Below, in pieces: positions 35,716 to 46,600 of a stretch of DNA of 64,000 nt. The notes under the pieces were generated by a model, which saw only the letters and a list, made by a program, of their open reading frames with translations, was not told where the DNA came from and searched no databases. A program made the position numbers and the translations under genes. This DNA comes from Mycobacteroides chelonae. GTDB lineage: Bacteria > Actinomycetota > Actinomycetes > Mycobacteriales > Mycobacteriaceae. Location of the stretch: assembly GCA_014204435.1 (NCBI GenBank), contig JACHLF010000003.1, positions 62,001 to 126,000 on the forward strand. Direction: 5' to 3'. The number at the start of each line of letters is the position of its first letter. Positions within the stretch are counted from its first letter, which is position 1.

Positions 35716-36624
35716 ATGGCTGTTGTCGAGCAGGGGCGACCGGGAGTGGCAGCCCAGGCACTGCCCAAGGTCCGCCGGATGAACTTCCGGTTCGGTGAGC
35801 CGGCCCCCATGAAGAAGCACTATGTCGAGGGCGACATCGTCTTCAGTCACCTGGTGTCGCTCCTTTCCGGTGCGTTTCCTCCCGGCGAGGAGTCCTTCAT
35901 CAGGTCGGTACGCAACTACTCCGACCAGATCACCGACCCGGTACTCAAGAAGCGCGTCGCGGGCTTCATCGGCCAGGAGGCCATGCATGGCCGTGAGCAC
36001 CGCAAGCTCAACGAGAAGATCGTCGACATGGGCTACCCCCTGGTCCGGATCATGAACTTCGAAGAGGGGAGCCGGCGCGAGAAGCTGGTCATCGCGCTGG
36101 AGAAGCGCGCGCCCAAGATCGCGCATCTGGCGATGACGGCGGCCGCCGAGCATTACACCGCGGTTCTCGCCCAGCGGGTGCTCTCCAGTGCTGAGCTACA
36201 AGCGATTCCGATGTCCGAGGAGATTCACCACCTCCTGAACTGGCATGCCATGGAAGAGATGGAGCACAAGTCGGTCGCCTTCGACGTGTATCGCGCGGTG
36301 GGTGGCCTCGAGTCGGTGCGCATCGGCGTGATGTCGCTGATCTGGGTGGGCACGCTGCCCCTGATGACGCTCGCGGTGTTGGCGTCGATCCTCACGGATC
36401 CCAGTGGCTGGAAGCCGTTGGCGGTGCTGCGTCAGACGATCGACGTGTACCGAGGACCATTGGTGAAGGGGCTGATGCGCGAAATCGCCGAATACATGCG
36501 CCCCGGATTCCACCCCAACGACATCGACACCGAAGAGCTGCTCGAGAAGTGGCAGGGCATCCTCTTCGGCACCGAGGGCGAGCTGAATGATCGCCTGCCT
36601 GGCCGTCGCGCGGTGGGCCAGTGA
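35716..36624 (+). CDS. Metal-dependent hydrolase, PF10118-type ferritin-like protein
   Basis: A 302-aa protein of the family labelled metal-dependent hydrolase (COG3687/PF10118). Potential diiron ligands form the pattern QEAMHGREH (about residues 91-99), AAEHYT (about 141-146) and WHAMEEMEHKSVAFDVY (about 176-192), resembling ferritin-like oxygenases. A hydrophobic helix pair follows (VMSLIWVGTLPLMTLAVLAS). The true reaction is unknown; a ferredoxin gene overlapping its stop suggests an electron-requiring oxygenase. The ATG is preceded by AAGGAG. Control by the divergent TetR is likely. Confidence 0.85.
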   Translation: MAVVEQGRPGVAAQALPKVRRMNFRFGEPAPMKKHYVEGDIVFSHLVSLLSGAFPPGEESFIRSVRNYSDQITDPVLKKRVAGFIGQEAMHGREHRKLNEKIVDMGYPLVRIMNFEEGSRREKLVIALEKRAPKIAHLAMTAAAEHYTAVLAQRVLSSAELQAIPMSEEIHHLLNWHAMEEMEHKSVAFDVYRAVGGLESVRIGVMSLIWVGTLPLMTLAVLASILTDPSGWKPLAVLRQTIDVYRGPLVKGLMREIAEYMRPGFHPNDIDTEELLEKWQGILFGTEGELNDRLPGRRAVGQ

Positions 36625-36941
36625 CAGCCGAGGCCATCCGGGTAACCAGCAGCGGCGCCGTCGGCCACACGGTGCTGGAAGTCGAAATCTACGGCAGGAC
36701 ACATGTTCTGGATTGGCCGGCGGGTAAGAAGCTGCTCGACGTGCTTCTCGACGCGGGGATCGACGCGCCTTATGTGTGCCGGGAGTCGGCCTGCGCCACC
36801 TGTATCTGTTCGGTGAGGTCGGGTCAGACGCGCATGCTGATGAACGAGTCTCTGATCGACAGCGAGATCGCCGAGGGGTTCACGCTGGCGTGCCAGACGT
36901 TGCCGGAATCGGATCGAGTGGAGATCTTCTTCGACGGTTGA
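36621..36941 (+). CDS. 2Fe-2S ferredoxin
   Basis: A 106-aa plant-type [2Fe-2S] ferredoxin. Cluster cysteines: YVCRESACATCICSV (C-x4-C-x2-C, about residues 53-61) and the distal Cys in TLACQTLPES (about 91). The form resembles the ferredoxin domains of oxygenase reductases. GTG 36621 overlaps the stop of the diiron-protein gene by four bases, so the pair is translationally coupled and probably functions as oxygenase plus electron donor. Its 3' end overlaps an antisense ORF by 62 bases. Confidence 0.92.
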   Translation: MTAEAIRVTSSGAVGHTVLEVEIYGRTHVLDWPAGKKLLDVLLDAGIDAPYVCRESACATCICSVRSGQTRMLMNESLIDSEIAEGFTLACQTLPESDRVEIFFDG

Positions 36942-37632
36942 TCCGCACGGGAAAGGCTTCGGACGACACCCGCCGGAAGTTGCGCCAGGCGTCACGGACG
37001 AACCGTGCCCGGGTCGATCCGCAGGCCCGCAGGGCCGCACCGTGATCCAGCGTGACCGCGGCGGTGGCCCCGGTGGCCAGGACCAGCCAGCACGCGCGCA
37101 GCAGCGCGATCATGGCCTTGGGTGTGGACTCGAATCCCTTGCTCAGGGAGTCGATCTGGAAGGTCACATGGTGGTGTTCGTCGTCGAGTATCCGCCGCGA
37201 CATCGATTCGACGGCACGATCGCCGCACCGAGACATCGCGGCGCAGTAGCTCAGTGCGACGACCTCGGCCACGGCCAGCACCATGACCTCCCATCGCAGC
37301 GAGGACATCCGGCGCGCCGAGACGAATACCGCGTTGGACCAATGGTGTGCCAACGGGGGCACACCGAGGTGCTCCAGGCTTCGGCTCAGTAGCCGGGCGT
37401 GCTGCTGTTCTTCGGCCACGAACAGTTCGAGTGCTCGCGCATAGTGGGGGTCGCCGATGCGTGCCTTGCCAAGCAGCACATCGCCGTCGCCGCGCTCGCC
37501 GATCTCGAAGCGCTGCAGGGAGTGCCCGATGATCCGCGCGGTGTGCGGTGAGAGCGTGGTGTCGGTGCGCCAGTCGATCGCGGCATCGATCTGCGCGGTT
37601 GCGCCGGCGGCCGTGAAAACAGGTACGAACAG
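36880..37632 (-). CDS. Ferritin-like diiron protein with no canonical start codon
   Basis: The frame encodes a helical ferritin-like protein with LFVAEEQQHARLLSRSLEHL and ILDDEHHHVTFQID, that is two E/D-E-x-x-H type motifs. Between the divergent amidohydrolase start (37679) and the conserved part there is no ATG, GTG or TTG in frame. I place a tentative CTG start at 37632 (LFVPVFTAAGATAQ). Its C terminus overlaps the ferredoxin gene by 62 bases on the opposite strand. It may be a 5'-truncated gene, use a rare start, or begin inside the neighbour. Its function may relate to the nearby diiron/ferredoxin pair. Confidence 0.55.
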   Translation of the reverse strand: MFVPVFTAAGATAQIDAAIDWRTDTTLSPHTARIIGHSLQRFEIGERGDGDVLLGKARIGDPHYARALELFVAEEQQHARLLSRSLEHLGVPPLAHHWSNAVFVSARRMSSLRWEVMVLAVAEVVALSYCAAMSRCGDRAVESMSRRILDDEHHHVTFQIDSLSKGFESTPKAMIALLRACWLVLATGATAAVTLDHGAALRACGSTRARFVRDAWRNFRRVSSEAFPVRINRRRRSPLDPIPATSGTPA

Positions 37633-37678
37633 GCAGCGATAAGCTGAGTATCTAGCGATCAGATGAGGTGTATCGACT

Positions 37679-39421
37679 ATGGCGACATTTGACCTGCTCG
37701 TGCGCGGCGGCCTGGTATTCGACGGGACGGGAGCACCCGGACAAGCCGTGGATGTCGGGATCCGCGACGGCAAGGTGGTGGCCATGGCGCCCGGTCTCTC
37801 ACCTGCCGATGCCGACGAGGTCATCGACGCCGACGGCACATGGGTCGTCCCCGGCCTGGTCGACGTGCACACCCACTACGACGCCGAGGTCCTTGTCAGT
37901 CCCGGCCTCGGGGAATCGGTGCGCCACGGCGTCACCTCGGTCATCTACGGCAACTGCTCGATGTCTGCGGTGTACGCGGACCCGGAGGATGTGGCCGATC
38001 TGTTCGCCCGTGTGGAGGCTCTGCCGTGGGATGCGGTCCACTCGGCCCTCAAAGAACACAAGGACTGGGACGGGCCACGGGGTTACCGTCGAGTCATCGA
38101 GTCACTTCCATTGGGCGCCAACGTCGCAACGCTGATCGGGCATTCCGATATCCGTGCCGCCGTCATGGGCCTGGCGCGCGCGACCGACTACGACGAGCGC
38201 CCCACATCCGAGGAGCTGTCCCGGATGCGTGCCATGGTGGCCGATGCTCTGGACGCGGGATTCGCGGGCCTGTCCACCGATCGGCTGCGTTTCTCCAAGC
38301 TTGAGGGGACGCGATTCGCGGGACGCCAGTTGCCGTCCACCTATGCGACGTGGCGTGAATACGGAGCCCTGTACGACGTGGTGCGCAGGCGCGGCGCCGT
38401 GGTGCAGTCGAACCTCGATGTCGAGAAGCGGCCCGAGACGGTGATGCATTTTCTGCTCAGCGGTGCGCGGCCCTGGCGACGCTCGCTCAAGACCACGTTG
38501 CTGGCTGCCTTCGATCTCAAGAGCAACCGCTCGGTCATCAAGCTTCTCAAGGCGGCGACCGGTGGCTTGAACCCGCTGTTGCGTTCCCAGGTGAACTTCC
38601 AGCTGCTGGCGGTGCCCTTTCATCTGTACTCCGACGGCATGGATCTGGTCATCTTCGAAGAATTCGCCTCGGGTACCGCGGCATTGGACATCCGTGATCA
38701 GCTCCAGCGGGTCGACCTGATTAAGGACGAGGGGTATCGGCGGCGGTTCCGCAAGGAGATGGCCCAGAAGTACGGCGTGGTGGCCTGGAACCGCGACATG
38801 TATGACACCGAGATCGTCGGCTGCCCAGACGAATCGGTGGTCGGGAAGTCCTTCGGCCAGGTGGCCGATGCGCGCGGGGTGCAGCCCGTCGACGCCTTCC
38901 TCGATCTGGTATCCGAGTACCCCGGAAAGGTGCGTTGGCACACGACCATTGCCAACGACCGCACCGACGTGCTCAACGAGGCCATCAAGTACCGGCATTT
39001 CCAGTTGGGTAACAACGACTCCGGCGCCCACCTACGCAACATGTCCTTCTACAACGCGGGGCTGCGGCTACTCAAACGCGTCAAAGAGGCTGCCGAGGCC
39101 GGTAAGCCGTTCATGCCGCTGGAAGCCGCGGTGCACCGGCTCACCGGTGAGCTCGGCGAATGGTATGGCCTGGACGCCGGACGGCTCCGGGTAGGCGACA
39201 CCGCGGACATTGCCGTGATCGACCCGGCGGGCCTTGATGATTCGCTGGAGGAGTACCACGAGCAGTACATGGAGGAATTTGGGGTGTCTCGGCAGGTGTG
39301 CCGCAATGACAACGCGATCGCGGCCACGATCGTGGGTGGGCAGCCGGTGTATTCCTACGGCACCTTCATCGAGGGGTTCGGCAGCACGGTCAAGGCGGGC
39401 CGATTCCTGGCGGCGAGCTAG
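37679..39421 (+). CDS. Amidohydrolase, N-acyl-D-amino-acid deacylase family
   Basis: A 580-aa metal-dependent amidohydrolase: beta-sandwich N terminus (FDLLVRGGLVFDGTGAPG), metal-binding VDVHTHYDAEVL (about residues 61-72), long TIM-barrel, and a C-terminal sandwich with GDTADIAVIDPAGLDD. The family hydrolyses N-acyl-D-amino acids, and the nearest remembered mycobacterial relative is Rv2913c. The substrate is unproven. The ATG is solid. Its stop overlaps the convergent SnoaL-like gene by four bases. Confidence 0.88.
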   Translation: MATFDLLVRGGLVFDGTGAPGQAVDVGIRDGKVVAMAPGLSPADADEVIDADGTWVVPGLVDVHTHYDAEVLVSPGLGESVRHGVTSVIYGNCSMSAVYADPEDVADLFARVEALPWDAVHSALKEHKDWDGPRGYRRVIESLPLGANVATLIGHSDIRAAVMGLARATDYDERPTSEELSRMRAMVADALDAGFAGLSTDRLRFSKLEGTRFAGRQLPSTYATWREYGALYDVVRRRGAVVQSNLDVEKRPETVMHFLLSGARPWRRSLKTTLLAAFDLKSNRSVIKLLKAATGGLNPLLRSQVNFQLLAVPFHLYSDGMDLVIFEEFASGTAALDIRDQLQRVDLIKDEGYRRRFRKEMAQKYGVVAWNRDMYDTEIVGCPDESVVGKSFGQVADARGVQPVDAFLDLVSEYPGKVRWHTTIANDRTDVLNEAIKYRHFQLGNNDSGAHLRNMSFYNAGLRLLKRVKEAAEAGKPFMPLEAAVHRLTGELGEWYGLDAGRLRVGDTADIAVIDPAGLDDSLEEYHEQYMEEFGVSRQVCRNDNAIAATIVGGQPVYSYGTFIEGFGSTVKAGRFLAAS

Positions 39422-39918
39422 CCGAGCCACCCCATGTTCTTCCCGAAGGTCTCGGCCAAGGGAGACAGCGAGCCCAGCTCACTGCTGCGCTGCACGTAAC
39501 CCTGGATGGCCATCATGAACTGCATCGGGTTGTACACGTCCTCCTCATTGGCCCATTGGTTGTCGCCGGCGTAACGGAAGATGCTGATATTGGTTGCCTC
39601 CCAGATGCTTCCGTCACCAGGGTCCTTCATTCTGTTGACCAGCTCGCAGATGATCCAGCCGTGCTCCTCGTCGACGACATGCCAATTGGAGAAGTAGTGC
39701 GGCATCTCCGCGCCGGGGAACTCCGACATCGTCTTGACCATCGATTCTCGAATGGCCTCGCGGCCCTGGAAGGTGCCGTATGTCGGTTCGATGTAGGTGG
39801 CGTTCTCGGAGAACAGGTCGGCGTATTTGGCCCAATCACCCTTGGGGCCTATTTCGTCGACCACCCGAAGGTGGTGATCGAACATGTTCTGCAGTTCGTC
39901 GCGCGACCACTGTCCCAT
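39418..39918 (-). CDS. SnoaL-like/NTF2-fold protein
   Basis: A 166-aa NTF2-like protein: helix-strand start MGQWSRDELQNMFDHHLRVV, YADLFSENATYIEPTYGTFQ, GREAIRESMVKTM and WEATNISIFRYAGD are typical SnoaL_4-type elements. It could be a small isomerase/hydrolase or a lipid-binding protein. It is convergent with the amidohydrolase gene (four-base overlap) and 91 bp downstream of the carboxylic acid reductase genes' end. Confidence 0.8.
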   Translation of the reverse strand: MGQWSRDELQNMFDHHLRVVDEIGPKGDWAKYADLFSENATYIEPTYGTFQGREAIRESMVKTMSEFPGAEMPHYFSNWHVVDEEHGWIICELVNRMKDPGDGSIWEATNISIFRYAGDNQWANEEDVYNPMQFMMAIQGYVQRSSELGSLSPLAETFGKNMGWLG

Positions 39919-40009
39919 GCCGGGGACACTAACACCGGGCCCACACCCGAATCCGTGCTTTTACCGCTATTGGCGCGTAATTGAAAGCAGGGCAAAGAAA
40001 TTCGTGCGA

Positions 40010-43000
40010 CTAGAGCAGTCCGAGTTGCCGGAGATCTCTCGCGTATTTGACGATGAGATCACGGGTGAGATGAGGGATGTCGGTGTTCTGAGCGGTGTGG
40101 ACGCCTTCGCGAAACCTGACCGCGGGCAGGAAGGCACCGTTGTGCGCGTGCTGCGGATAGCGGTACGCGTGCAGTAGCGGTAGTAGGGAGTGCTGTTTTT
40201 GCTTTTCGGGGAGGCCGCGGATGGCGGTGTCGAAGCGGTTGAACCATTCGGTGTAGTTGTCGATGCGTTGGATGGGGTAGCCGGCGTCGATGAGCCAGTC
40301 GACGAAGTTGTCCAGGGAGATGCCATCGGCATGCGGGTTCACGCAGTCGTAGGTGTGGAACCCCTCGATGGGCCCGAGGGCGGTGATGGCCGACGCCGTG
40401 AAATCCGCAGGCAGGCCGTCATAGTGGGCGAGTGGGCGTTCCCCGGTGGCGTGTGCTTGGTAGAAGGATCCGGGGGCGATGCCGGTGGCGATGAGGCTCA
40501 GGATCAGGCGGGTGAATTGGTCGGGGACGTTGAGCTGTCCGGTGTAGTGGCTGTGGGCCAGGATCATGTCGGAGCGGAAGACGGCCACGGGCAGACCGCA
40601 TAGATCGTGCGCCTCGCGCAGCAGCACCTCACCGGCCCACTTCGCGTTGCCGTATCCGTTGGCGTATCCCTCGTCGAGGGGGCGCACCGCGCTGATGGTG
40701 CGGATATCCGAATCCTCGTCGAACACCTTGGGGTCCAACGAGATTGCCACGGCGACAGTGGACAGGTAGGTGACTGGCTTGATCTTGGTGGTGATGGCCA
40801 GCTTGATGATTTCGGCGGTGCCGACGACATTCGGTCCGAACAGCTGGCTGTAGGGCAGTACGTGGTTGACCAGGGCCGCGGGATGCACGATGACGTCGAC
40901 GGTGTCGGCCAGGTGCTGCCAGGTGTCGGCATCCAGGCCCAGGTTGGGGTCGCCGATGTCCCCGGAAATGACTTCGAGGTGCTTGTCGGCCAGCGACCGG
41001 AAGTACGCCAGCAACTCGGCGTCGCCGCTGTCGAAGGCCTCTTCCAAGCGGCGGTAGGCGGTTTCGGCATTCTTACCGCGGACGATGACGATCAGCTTGC
41101 CATCCGTCTTGTCCAGGCGCTCAAGCCATTCCAGGGCAAGGAATCGCCCCAGGTAGCCGTTGGACCCGGTGAGCAGGACGGTGTGTGGGATACCGACTGG
41201 CGGGGGAACCGTCGGCGCCGCGTACAGGGTGGCCTCGTCGATGAACGTGTCCAAGGTCAGGTCGGCAGCGCGGATCTCGGTGTGCCCTGCGCCGTGCACA
41301 GAGTCGGCGGTGGGTAGAGAGTGGGTCGAGCCCGAGTCGCGGCGCGTCTCGACGATGCGGGCGATACCGGTCAGATCGTTGGCCGCGCTGACGATGTCGC
41401 CGACCGGAATCTCGACGGCGAAGATGTCGTGCAGCAGATCCGAAAAGGAGAGTGCGGACAGGGAATCGCCCCCCAGATCGATGAAGTGTGCGTCCGGACT
41501 CACCTCGGCCGCCGACAGTCCCAAGAGTGCCGTCACCGCACGCTGTACCGTCTCCAGGACCGGCTTGCCCTCGTGCCCCGCGGAATGCAGCGCCTGCAGT
41601 TCAAGAGCCTGGGCGGTCGCAATGTCGGCGTACATCTGCTCCAGGCGGGCACCGTACTTCTCGTGCAACTTGGGTCGCGCCAGCTTGGCGACGCCGGTCA
41701 ACAGACCGTTGGCAGCCGTGAACGGTTCGGGCTCGATCAGGAAATCGCGGGGTACCTCGTAGGGCTGCAGTTCGGCCTCGCGTGCCACCTGCTGGAGCGA
41801 CTCGGCGATCAGACGCTTGATCAGCTCGTCGTTGCCCTGGCCTTGTTCGTATGCCTCGGCAGTCGGTACGACCACGGCCAGCAGATAGGAGCGCTCGCCA
41901 CTGCCGTAGACGCAGATTTGTTGCACCAATGGACTATTGGCGTAGTCGGCTTCCAGATTGGCGATCGCTACGAACTCGCCCTGCGACAGCTTGATCACGT
42001 TGTTGCGCCGGTCCACGATCTGGATCTTGTCGGGTTCGAGCTCGGCGACGATATCTCCGGTCTTGTAGTACCCGTCGGGATCGAACACGTCGGCCGTGAC
42101 ATCGGGCCGCTTGAAGTAACCGCCGAACACCGACTCCGCCTTCACCAGCAGCTCGCCGCGCGGGTGTGGTTTGTCGGTGGAGAAGTAGCCGAGTTCAGGC
42201 ACGTCCACGAGCTTGTAGTCGATGACCGGTGGGCGTTGAATCCTGCCATTGCGCACGATGACTCCGGCCTCGGTGGACCCGTAACCATCGGTGATGCGGG
42301 CATCCAGGCAGGATTCGATGAAGGCGGCCAGCTCTTCGGAGAGCGGGGCCGAGCCGCAGACGATCGTCAAAACACGCCCACCGAAAAGGTTCTCGCGGAT
42401 GTCGGACTTGACCTCGGCATCGAGAGCGGCCGGATCGGCTGTCGGATCCACCGCGACACGGCGTTCGACCTCATTGCGGTAACGCTGAAAGAGCATGTCG
42501 CACACGCGGGGAACGAGCGTTACCACCGTGGGGCGGGTGAGGGTGATGTCTTCGAAGAGCGTGGACATATCGCTGGATGCCGCGAAGTAGGCGAGGCCAC
42601 CACAGGCCAGCGCGGTGACGAGGCTGCCGCGTCCCATGACATGGCTCATCGGCATGAAATTGAGGTTGATCAAGGGAATTTCGGCCTTGGAACTCAAGGT
42701 GTCGGCTCGCAGCCACGGTTTGGCGACCATCTTTTCGGAGTAGGTCGCGCCCTTGGGGGTGCCGGTGCTTCCCGAGGTGTAGATCACCAGCGCCAATGGA
42801 TCGGTGCCGTCCTCGGCGGTGAACAGCGGAGCGTCGGGGAGCGTGCGTCCGCGCCCGATCACCGCAGATATCACGTCAACCGAGATGGGTAGGCCGGCCT
42901 CGGCGATCCGACGCTGTGCCGACTCGATGCTCTCGCGTTGCGCATCGACGCCGGGGTGATAGTCGAAGACGGTGACGTGCCGCAGCGACGGTGTGGCCAC

Positions 43001-43561
43001 CACCGACTCGATTGCCGCATCCAACAACTCGGCGCTGACCGCTAGCACCGAGGGTTCCGATTCGGCCAGAATCGCGGTCCAGTTCGATGCGGCCGCGCTG
43101 GTCTGCAGCGGAACCGCCACCGCACCCAGATGGATACACGCGAGGTCGACTGCGGTGTAGTCGACGCTCGTGAAGCCGAGCATCGACACGAAGTTGCCGG
43201 TTCGTACCGGCGCGTGCGGATCGTGATACCAGGCCGAGGCCAGTGCACGAGCCATACCCCACAGCTCTCCGTAGGTGACGGTCTCGAACTCGGGTAGCGG
43301 ACGCAGAGTCGAGCGCCCGGTGGCATCGGTGACGAGCTCCTGCATGCGGTGCCCGAGGGCCGGTCGGTCGGCGTATCCGTCCATGATGGTGGCGACCACC
43401 TGAGCGAGCCGCAGGCCGGGTGCGGCGACGGCGGCGTCCACCGATGTATCGGGTTTGGCGGCCAGGAACTGTGGGTCCTCGGTGAAAAGACGCCTGACGC
43501 GGTCGACCAACCGCTGACGACGTGCTTCCTTGGTGCTGGCAGCGGCGGTATCGATCGTCAT
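40010..43561 (-). CDS. car: Carboxylic acid reductase (intact copy)
   Basis: A 1183-aa three-domain enzyme that reduces carboxylic acids to aldehydes with ATP and NADPH. The adenylation domain (about 1-640) has [19 protein letters not shown] near 260-275. The carrier domain has [10 protein letters not shown] with phosphopantetheine Ser700. The reductase domain (about 780-1183) has [19 protein letters not shown] near 790-808 and the Tyr/Lys pair in YGNAKWAG near 965. A phosphopantetheinyl transferase is needed but not in this window. It lies 53 bp downstream of a second, frameshifted copy. Patches of the reductase domain are identical in DNA to that copy. Confidence 0.96.
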   Translation of the reverse strand: MTIDTAAASTKEARRQRLVDRVRRLFTEDPQFLAAKPDTSVDAAVAAPGLRLAQVVATIMDGYADRPALGHRMQELVTDATGRSTLRPLPEFETVTYGELWGMARALASAWYHDPHAPVRTGNFVSMLGFTSVDYTAVDLACIHLGAVAVPLQTSAAASNWTAILAESEPSVLAVSAELLDAAIESVVATPSLRHVTVFDYHPGVDAQRESIESAQRRIAEAGLPISVDVISAVIGRGRTLPDAPLFTAEDGTDPLALVIYTSGSTGTPKGATYSEKMVAKPWLRADTLSSKAEIPLINLNFMPMSHVMGRGSLVTALACGGLAYFAASSDMSTLFEDITLTRPTVVTLVPRVCDMLFQRYRNEVERRVAVDPTADPAALDAEVKSDIRENLFGGRVLTIVCGSAPLSEELAAFIESCLDARITDGYGSTEAGVIVRNGRIQRPPVIDYKLVDVPELGYFSTDKPHPRGELLVKAESVFGGYFKRPDVTADVFDPDGYYKTGDIVAELEPDKIQIVDRRNNVIKLSQGEFVAIANLEADYANSPLVQQICVYGSGERSYLLAVVVPTAEAYEQGQGNDELIKRLIAESLQQVAREAELQPYEVPRDFLIEPEPFTAANGLLTGVAKLARPKLHEKYGARLEQMYADIATAQALELQALHSAGHEGKPVLETVQRAVTALLGLSAAEVSPDAHFIDLGGDSLSALSFSDLLHDIFAVEIPVGDIVSAANDLTGIARIVETRRDSGSTHSLPTADSVHGAGHTEIRAADLTLDTFIDEATLYAAPTVPPPVGIPHTVLLTGSNGYLGRFLALEWLERLDKTDGKLIVIVRGKNAETAYRRLEEAFDSGDAELLAYFRSLADKHLEVISGDIGDPNLGLDADTWQHLADTVDVIVHPAALVNHVLPYSQLFGPNVVGTAEIIKLAITTKIKPVTYLSTVAVAISLDPKVFDEDSDIRTISAVRPLDEGYANGYGNAKWAGEVLLREAHDLCGLPVAVFRSDMILAHSHYTGQLNVPDQFTRLILSLIATGIAPGSFYQAHATGERPLAHYDGLPADFTASAITALGPIEGFHTYDCVNPHADGISLDNFVDWLIDAGYPIQRIDNYTEWFNRFDTAIRGLPEKQKQHSLLPLLHAYRYPQHAHNGAFLPAVRFREGVHTAQNTDIPHLTRDLIVKYARDLRQLGLL

Positions 43562-43614
43562 ATCGGGCAGCTTACGAAACGGAGGATTCTGTAAGCGCGC
43601 GGGTTCACCTGGAC

Positions 43615-46600
43615 CTACAGCAGACCGAGCTGTTCGAGGTCCTTGGCGTACTTGACGATCAGCTGCTGCGACAGATGGGGTATGTCGGTAGTTCCGTTCT
43701 CGCCGACCGCACCGAGTCCGGCGGCCTGCACCGCATGCTGGAACCGCTTGGCCGGAACAACCCCGTGGTCCTCAGCGCCGGAGGGCTGTTCGAAGGCGTG
43801 CAGCAGTGGTAGTAGGGAGTGCTGTTTTTGCTTTTCGGGTAGGGCGCGGATGGCGGTGTCGAAGCGGTTGAACCATTGGCTGTAGTTGTCGATGCGTTGG
43901 ATGGGGTAGCCGGCGTCGATGAGCCAGTCGACGAAGTTGTCCAGGGAGATGCCATCGGCATGCGGGTTCACGCAGTCATACGTCTGGTACCCCTCTGTAA
44001 CCTGTGTCCCCAAGGTGGTGATCGCCTCGGCGGTGAAGTCGCCCGGCAGCCCGTCGTAATGCGCACGGGGGCGTTCGCCGGTGGCGTGTGCTTGGTAGAA
44101 GGATCCGGGGGCGATGCCGGTGGCGATGAGGCTCAGGATCAGGCGGGTGAATTGGTCGGGGACGTTGAGCTGTCCGGTGTAGTGGCTGTGGGCCAGGATC
44201 ATGTCCGAACGGAACACCGCGACGGGCAGACCGCAGAGGTCGTGTGCCTCGCGCAGCAGCACCTCACCGGCCCACTTGCTGTTGCCATAGCCGTTCGCAT
44301 ACAGCTCGTCGACGGGACGCACCGCACTGATGAGCCGGATATCGGACTCTTCATCAAACGTCGTCGGATCGACATACGCTGCCACGGCGACCGTGGACAG
44401 GTAGGTGACAGGTTTGATCTTGGTGGTCAGTGCAAGCTTGATGATCTCCGCGGTGCCAACGACATTCGGCCCGAAAAGCTGCTTGTAGGGCAGTACGTGG
44501 TTGACCAGGGCTGCTGGGTGCACGATGACGTCCACGGTGTCGGCCAGACGCTGCCAGGTGTCGGCATCCAGGCCCAGGTCTGGGTCACCGATATCCCCGG
44601 CGAGCACCTCCAAATGCTTGCCGGCCAGTGACCGGAAATGTGTCAGCAGCTCCGTGTCACCGGTGTCGAAGGCTTCCTCCAGGCGCCGGTACGCGGTTTC
44701 GGCGTCCTTACCGCGGACGATGACGATCAGCTTGCCATCCGTCTTGTCCAGCCGCTCAAGCCATTCCAGCGCCAGGTAGTGGCCCAGGTAGCCATTGGAC
44801 CCGGTGAGTAGCACGGTGTGTGGGATCCCGACTGCCCGGGGAACGGTCGGCGCCGCGTACAGGGTGGCCACGTCGATGAACGTGTCCAGGGTCAGGTCGG
44901 CAGCGCGGATATCGGTGTGCCCGACGCCGTGCACAGAGTCGGCGGTCGGTCGTGTGCCACCCGAATGACGCTGTTCATCGATGAACTTCGCGATGCCGCC
45001 GAGGTCATTGGCGGCGCTGACGATCACGCCGACGGGCACCTCGACGGTGAAGATGTCGCGCAGCAGATCCGAAAAGGACAGTGCGGATAGGGAATCGCCC
45101 CCCAGATCGGTAAATGAGCGTCCGCGGCCAGTGCGGCCGACGCGACGCCGAGCAGGGCCTGCGCCGCCTTGAGGACCGTTTCCAGCGCGGGCTTGTCCGG
45201 GTCCACTCCGTGCAACGCCCGAAGCTCGGCAGCCTGTTGCTCGGCGATGTCCGCGTACATCTGCTCCAGCCGTTCACCATAGTGCGCCTTGAGATTCGGC
45301 CGTGCCAGCTTGGCGATGCCGGTCAACAGACCGTTGCCTTGGGTGAACGGCTGCGGCTCGATCAGGAAGTCGCGGGGGACCTCATAGGACTGCAGCTGGA
45401 TCTCCTTGGCGATGTCCTGCAGCGAGTCGGCGAGGGTCGCCTTGAGTGCCGCCTCGTCGCCCTTCGCGGCGGCCACGGCCTCCGGTGTGGGCACCACCAC
45501 GGCCAGCAGATAGGAGCGCTCACCGCTGCCGTACACGTAAATCTGATGCACCACAGGACTGTTTGCGTATTCGGCCTCCAACGTGGCGACCGCGACGAAC
45601 TCGCCTTGAGAGAGCTTGAGGACGTTGTTGCGGCGATCGATGATCTGGATGTTATCGGGAGCCAGCTCGGCGACGATGTCGCCGGTCATGTAGTACCCGT
45701 ACTCGTCGAAGACGCTGGCGGTTACCTCGGGGCGCTTGTAGTAACCGAGGAACATGCCGTGGGTCTTCAGGAGCAGTTCACCACGCGGGTGCGGCTTGTC
45801 GGTGGAGAAGTAGCCGAGTTCGGGCACATCGACGAGCTTGTAGCCGGTGACCGGTGGACGTTGCACGATGCCGTCGCGGAACACCATGCCGGCCTCGGTG
45901 GACCCGTAGCCATCGGTCAGATGCAACGCGAAGCAGGATTCGATGAAGGCGCCCAGCTCTTCGGACAGCGGGGCCGAGCCCACCATGACCGCCAGCACGC
46001 GGCCGCCGAAAAGGCTGTCGCGGATCTCGGCCTTTACCTGTGCGGCCACGGCCTCGGCATCGGCGGCATGGCCGCCGGCGCGGCGACGATCCACCTCGGT
46101 CTGGAACCGTTGGAAGATCATGTCGCAGACGCGGGGGACCAGAGCGAGTGCGGTGGGACGGATCAGCTCCATGTCCTCGAAAAGCGTTGACATGTCGCTG
46201 GATGCGGCGAAGTACCCGAGTCCACCGGTAGACAAGGTGGCGGTGAGGGTGCCGCGACCCATGATGTGGCTCATCGGCATGAAGTTCAGGCCGATCATGG
46301 GTAGGTTCTCGGTTCCGGCCATGACGTCTTCGCGAATCCACCAGCGGCGCACGATGTTTTCGCTGTGCATGGCGCCCTTCTGCGCACCGGTGCTGCCGGA
46401 GGTGTAAATGAGCAGCGCCAGCGGATCATCGCCCGCGGACGGTGCGTAGAGCGGTGCGGCGGGAAGCTCCCTGCCGCGGGTGACGATGGAATCGAGCGTC
46501 TCGATGACGATTCCGGTTCCCGCGAGACGTGCGCTGGCGGCCTCGAACGCCTCGCGCTGCTCATCGACCTCGGGGGCGTAGTCGAATACGACGACCTGCT

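Noticed and set aside
45114..46190. A 358-codon open frame on the + strand inside the broken CAR gene
   Set aside because: It mirrors the adenylation domain codon by codon and has no independent motifs. A similar shadow exists over the intact CAR copy at 41321-42892.
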